Positions 6,618 through 7,555 of a stretch of DNA of 7,555 nucleotides are shown one piece after another. The position numbers and the translations under genes were made by a program. Numbering within the stretch: position 1 is the first letter of the stretch; each line of letters opens with the position of its first letter. A model generated the notes under the pieces. It saw only the letters and a program-made list of their open reading frames with translations, did not search any database and was not told the origin of the DNA. The stretch is from Acholeplasmataceae bacterium (GTDB lineage: Bacteria; Bacillota_I; Bacilli_A; ML615J-28; CAG-698): positions 1 to 7,555 of the forward strand of contig DUNF01000007.1 in the NCBI GenBank assembly GCA_012839485.1, written 5' to 3'.

Positions 6618-7555
6618 GCAAGATACCATTTTACAGTCTCTTCCATTGCCACATCAAAATCAGTTAATTTAATTCCAAAATCCTTCAGCATCTTGCTATT
6701 ATCATACTTATATCCTAAATTCAAATACTTAATATTAGCTAATGTATAAAGCTGAGGCTTGCCAGTAGCTCTAGCATGTAAAGTTATAAAAAAACACCCA
6801 ATACTAATTAGCCACAAAGGATATTTACGTGGTTTCTTTTTATCTAAAACCTTAAATGTACTTGTCATTAAACGATCAATACTTACTTCTTCTCCAGTTG
6901 CAAGATAAGTTCCCTTATGTTCTTCCTTACACGCCTTTACAACTAATCTAGATAAGTCATCAATATAAATAAAGTTATAGCTTCCTTTTATTATCCCTAA
7001 AAGTTTACCATCAATTGCTTTTTTAAAAATAGCTGTAATGTTATTAGTATCTTTATAATCCCTTGGTCCAAATACAGCAGATGGATAAAGAATAATACCA
7101 TTTAATTCTTTATTTTTGATTTTCTCATAAACATAACTAGATGCTAAAGCTTTACTTTTACCATAAACCATCTTAATTTTATCAGGATAAAATGCTTCTG
7201 GTTCTTTACTTATAGAATTTTTTTCTTTATAAAGAGCTTCAACACTACTTACATAAACAAACCTACCTGCTTTATTTTTAATCGCAATGTCAACTAAGTC
7301 TTTAGTAGCCTCAAAGTTTACTCTCATAACACGATCATAGTTTTTATTATCTAAGGCAACAATCCCAGCTACATGGATAATAACCATTCCCTCTTCCACA
7401 ATCCTATCCATTAGCTCTACATCTGTAATATCACCTTGAACTATCTTAATATCTAATCCTTGTAATGAGACATCATTTTTATTTCTAGCAAGCGCGATTA
7501 CCTCAGCATCTTTTTCTTTTAATAACTCTCTTACAATATTATTACCAATAAATCC
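6590..7555 (-). CDS. NAD(P)-dependent epimerase/dehydratase-type SDR (5' end cut by window edge)
   Basis: The reading frame stays open through the right edge, so the 321 residues seen lack only the N terminus; the ATG at 7411 is internal. The first visible residues, GFIGNNIVREL, are the end of the GxxGxxG dinucleotide-binding loop, so perhaps about ten residues are missing. Further marks of an extended short-chain dehydrogenase/reductase are the acidic VQGDITD (about 39-45), HVAG (61-64), VYVSS (100-104), the catalytic pair YGKSK (Y131, K135) and YPSAVFGPRD (157-166). The C-terminal part (about 190-321) would form the substrate domain and includes a hydrophobic stretch near 247-259. The family includes sugar epimerases, dihydroflavonol-reductase-like and 3-beta-hydroxysteroid-dehydrogenase-like enzymes; the substrate cannot be chosen from sequence. 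It lies 24 bases upstream of rubredoxin with no terminator between, but a separate promoter makes a shared function doubtful. Confidence 0.9.
   Translation of the reverse strand, partial: GFIGNNIVRELLKEKDAEVIALARNKNDVSLQGLDIKIVQGDITDVELMDRIVEEGMVIIHVAGIVALDNKNYDRVMRVNFEATKDLVDIAIKNKAGRFVYVSSVEALYKEKNSISKEPEAFYPDKIKMVYGKSKALASSYVYEKIKNKELNGIILYPSAVFGPRDYKDTNNITAIFKKAIDGKLLGIIKGSYNFIYIDDLSRLVVKACKEEHKGTYLATGEEVSIDRLMTSTFKVLDKKKPRKYPLWLISIGCFFITLHARATGKPQLYTLANIKYLNLGYKYDNSKMLKDFGIKLTDFDVAMEETVKWYLACKNGENKL

Noticed and set aside
7409..7411. ATG as the true start of the SDR gene
   Set aside because: The frame is open upstream and encodes the conserved dinucleotide-binding loop; no Shine-Dalgarno-like sequence lies at a suitable distance from this ATG.
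1..7555. Plus-strand genes
   Set aside because: No convincing plus-strand reading frame was seen; the minus-strand genes cover nearly the whole window and carry recognised motifs.
1..7555. UGA read as tryptophan (Mycoplasma-type code)
   Set aside because: Tryptophan codons checked are TGG, for example in GNHEFDWG and in rubredoxin; all stops are TAA and no in-frame TGA is needed to complete any family-length protein.

Overview
The window is strongly AT-rich, and every gene found lies on the minus strand. All six stop codons visible are TAA, tryptophan is written TGG, and most genes have a clear GGAGG-type ribosome binding site. This fits a low-GC Bacillota or Mycoplasmatota bacterium that uses the standard code, for example an Acholeplasma/Izemoplasma/Haloplasma-like or Erysipelotrichia-like lineage. 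The taxon is an inference. A rubredoxin plus flavodiiron protein pair points to an anaerobe that must remove O2 or NO.

Reading in the direction of transcription (from high to low coordinates), there are three blocks. Block 1 (7555-5204) is an NAD(P)-dependent epimerase/dehydratase-type SDR that runs off the right edge, followed by rubredoxin (52 aa) and a complete flavodiiron protein, ending in a hairpin terminator at 5204-5232. A well-formed promoter overlaps the 3' end of the SDR gene, so rubredoxin and flavodiiron protein probably form their own two-gene unit. Block 2 (5197-3777) is a single gene for an S41-family peptidase without an export signal, with its own promoter and terminator. 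Block 3 (3774-1) is an ABC-F ATPase, then a lipid-anchored 5'-nucleotidase, then a second 5'-nucleotidase-type metallophosphoesterase without a signal peptide that runs off the left edge. The genes of block 3 are tightly spaced.

Block 1 likely serves oxidative or nitrosative defence: rubredoxin passes electrons to the diiron/FMN enzyme. Block 3 joins a ribosome-associated ATPase to two nucleotide phosphatases, one outside the membrane and one apparently inside, which suggests nucleotide salvage. The link to the ABC-F protein is positional only.

I saw no tRNA, rRNA, CRISPR array, insertion sequence or integrase. No intergenic gap exceeds about 90 bases. The least ordinary points are the tandem nucleotidases with different predicted locations, the leaderless S41 peptidase with Ser in place of the usual Lys, and two neighbouring terminators that share their stem-base sequence. 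I did not find a convincing wholly new system.
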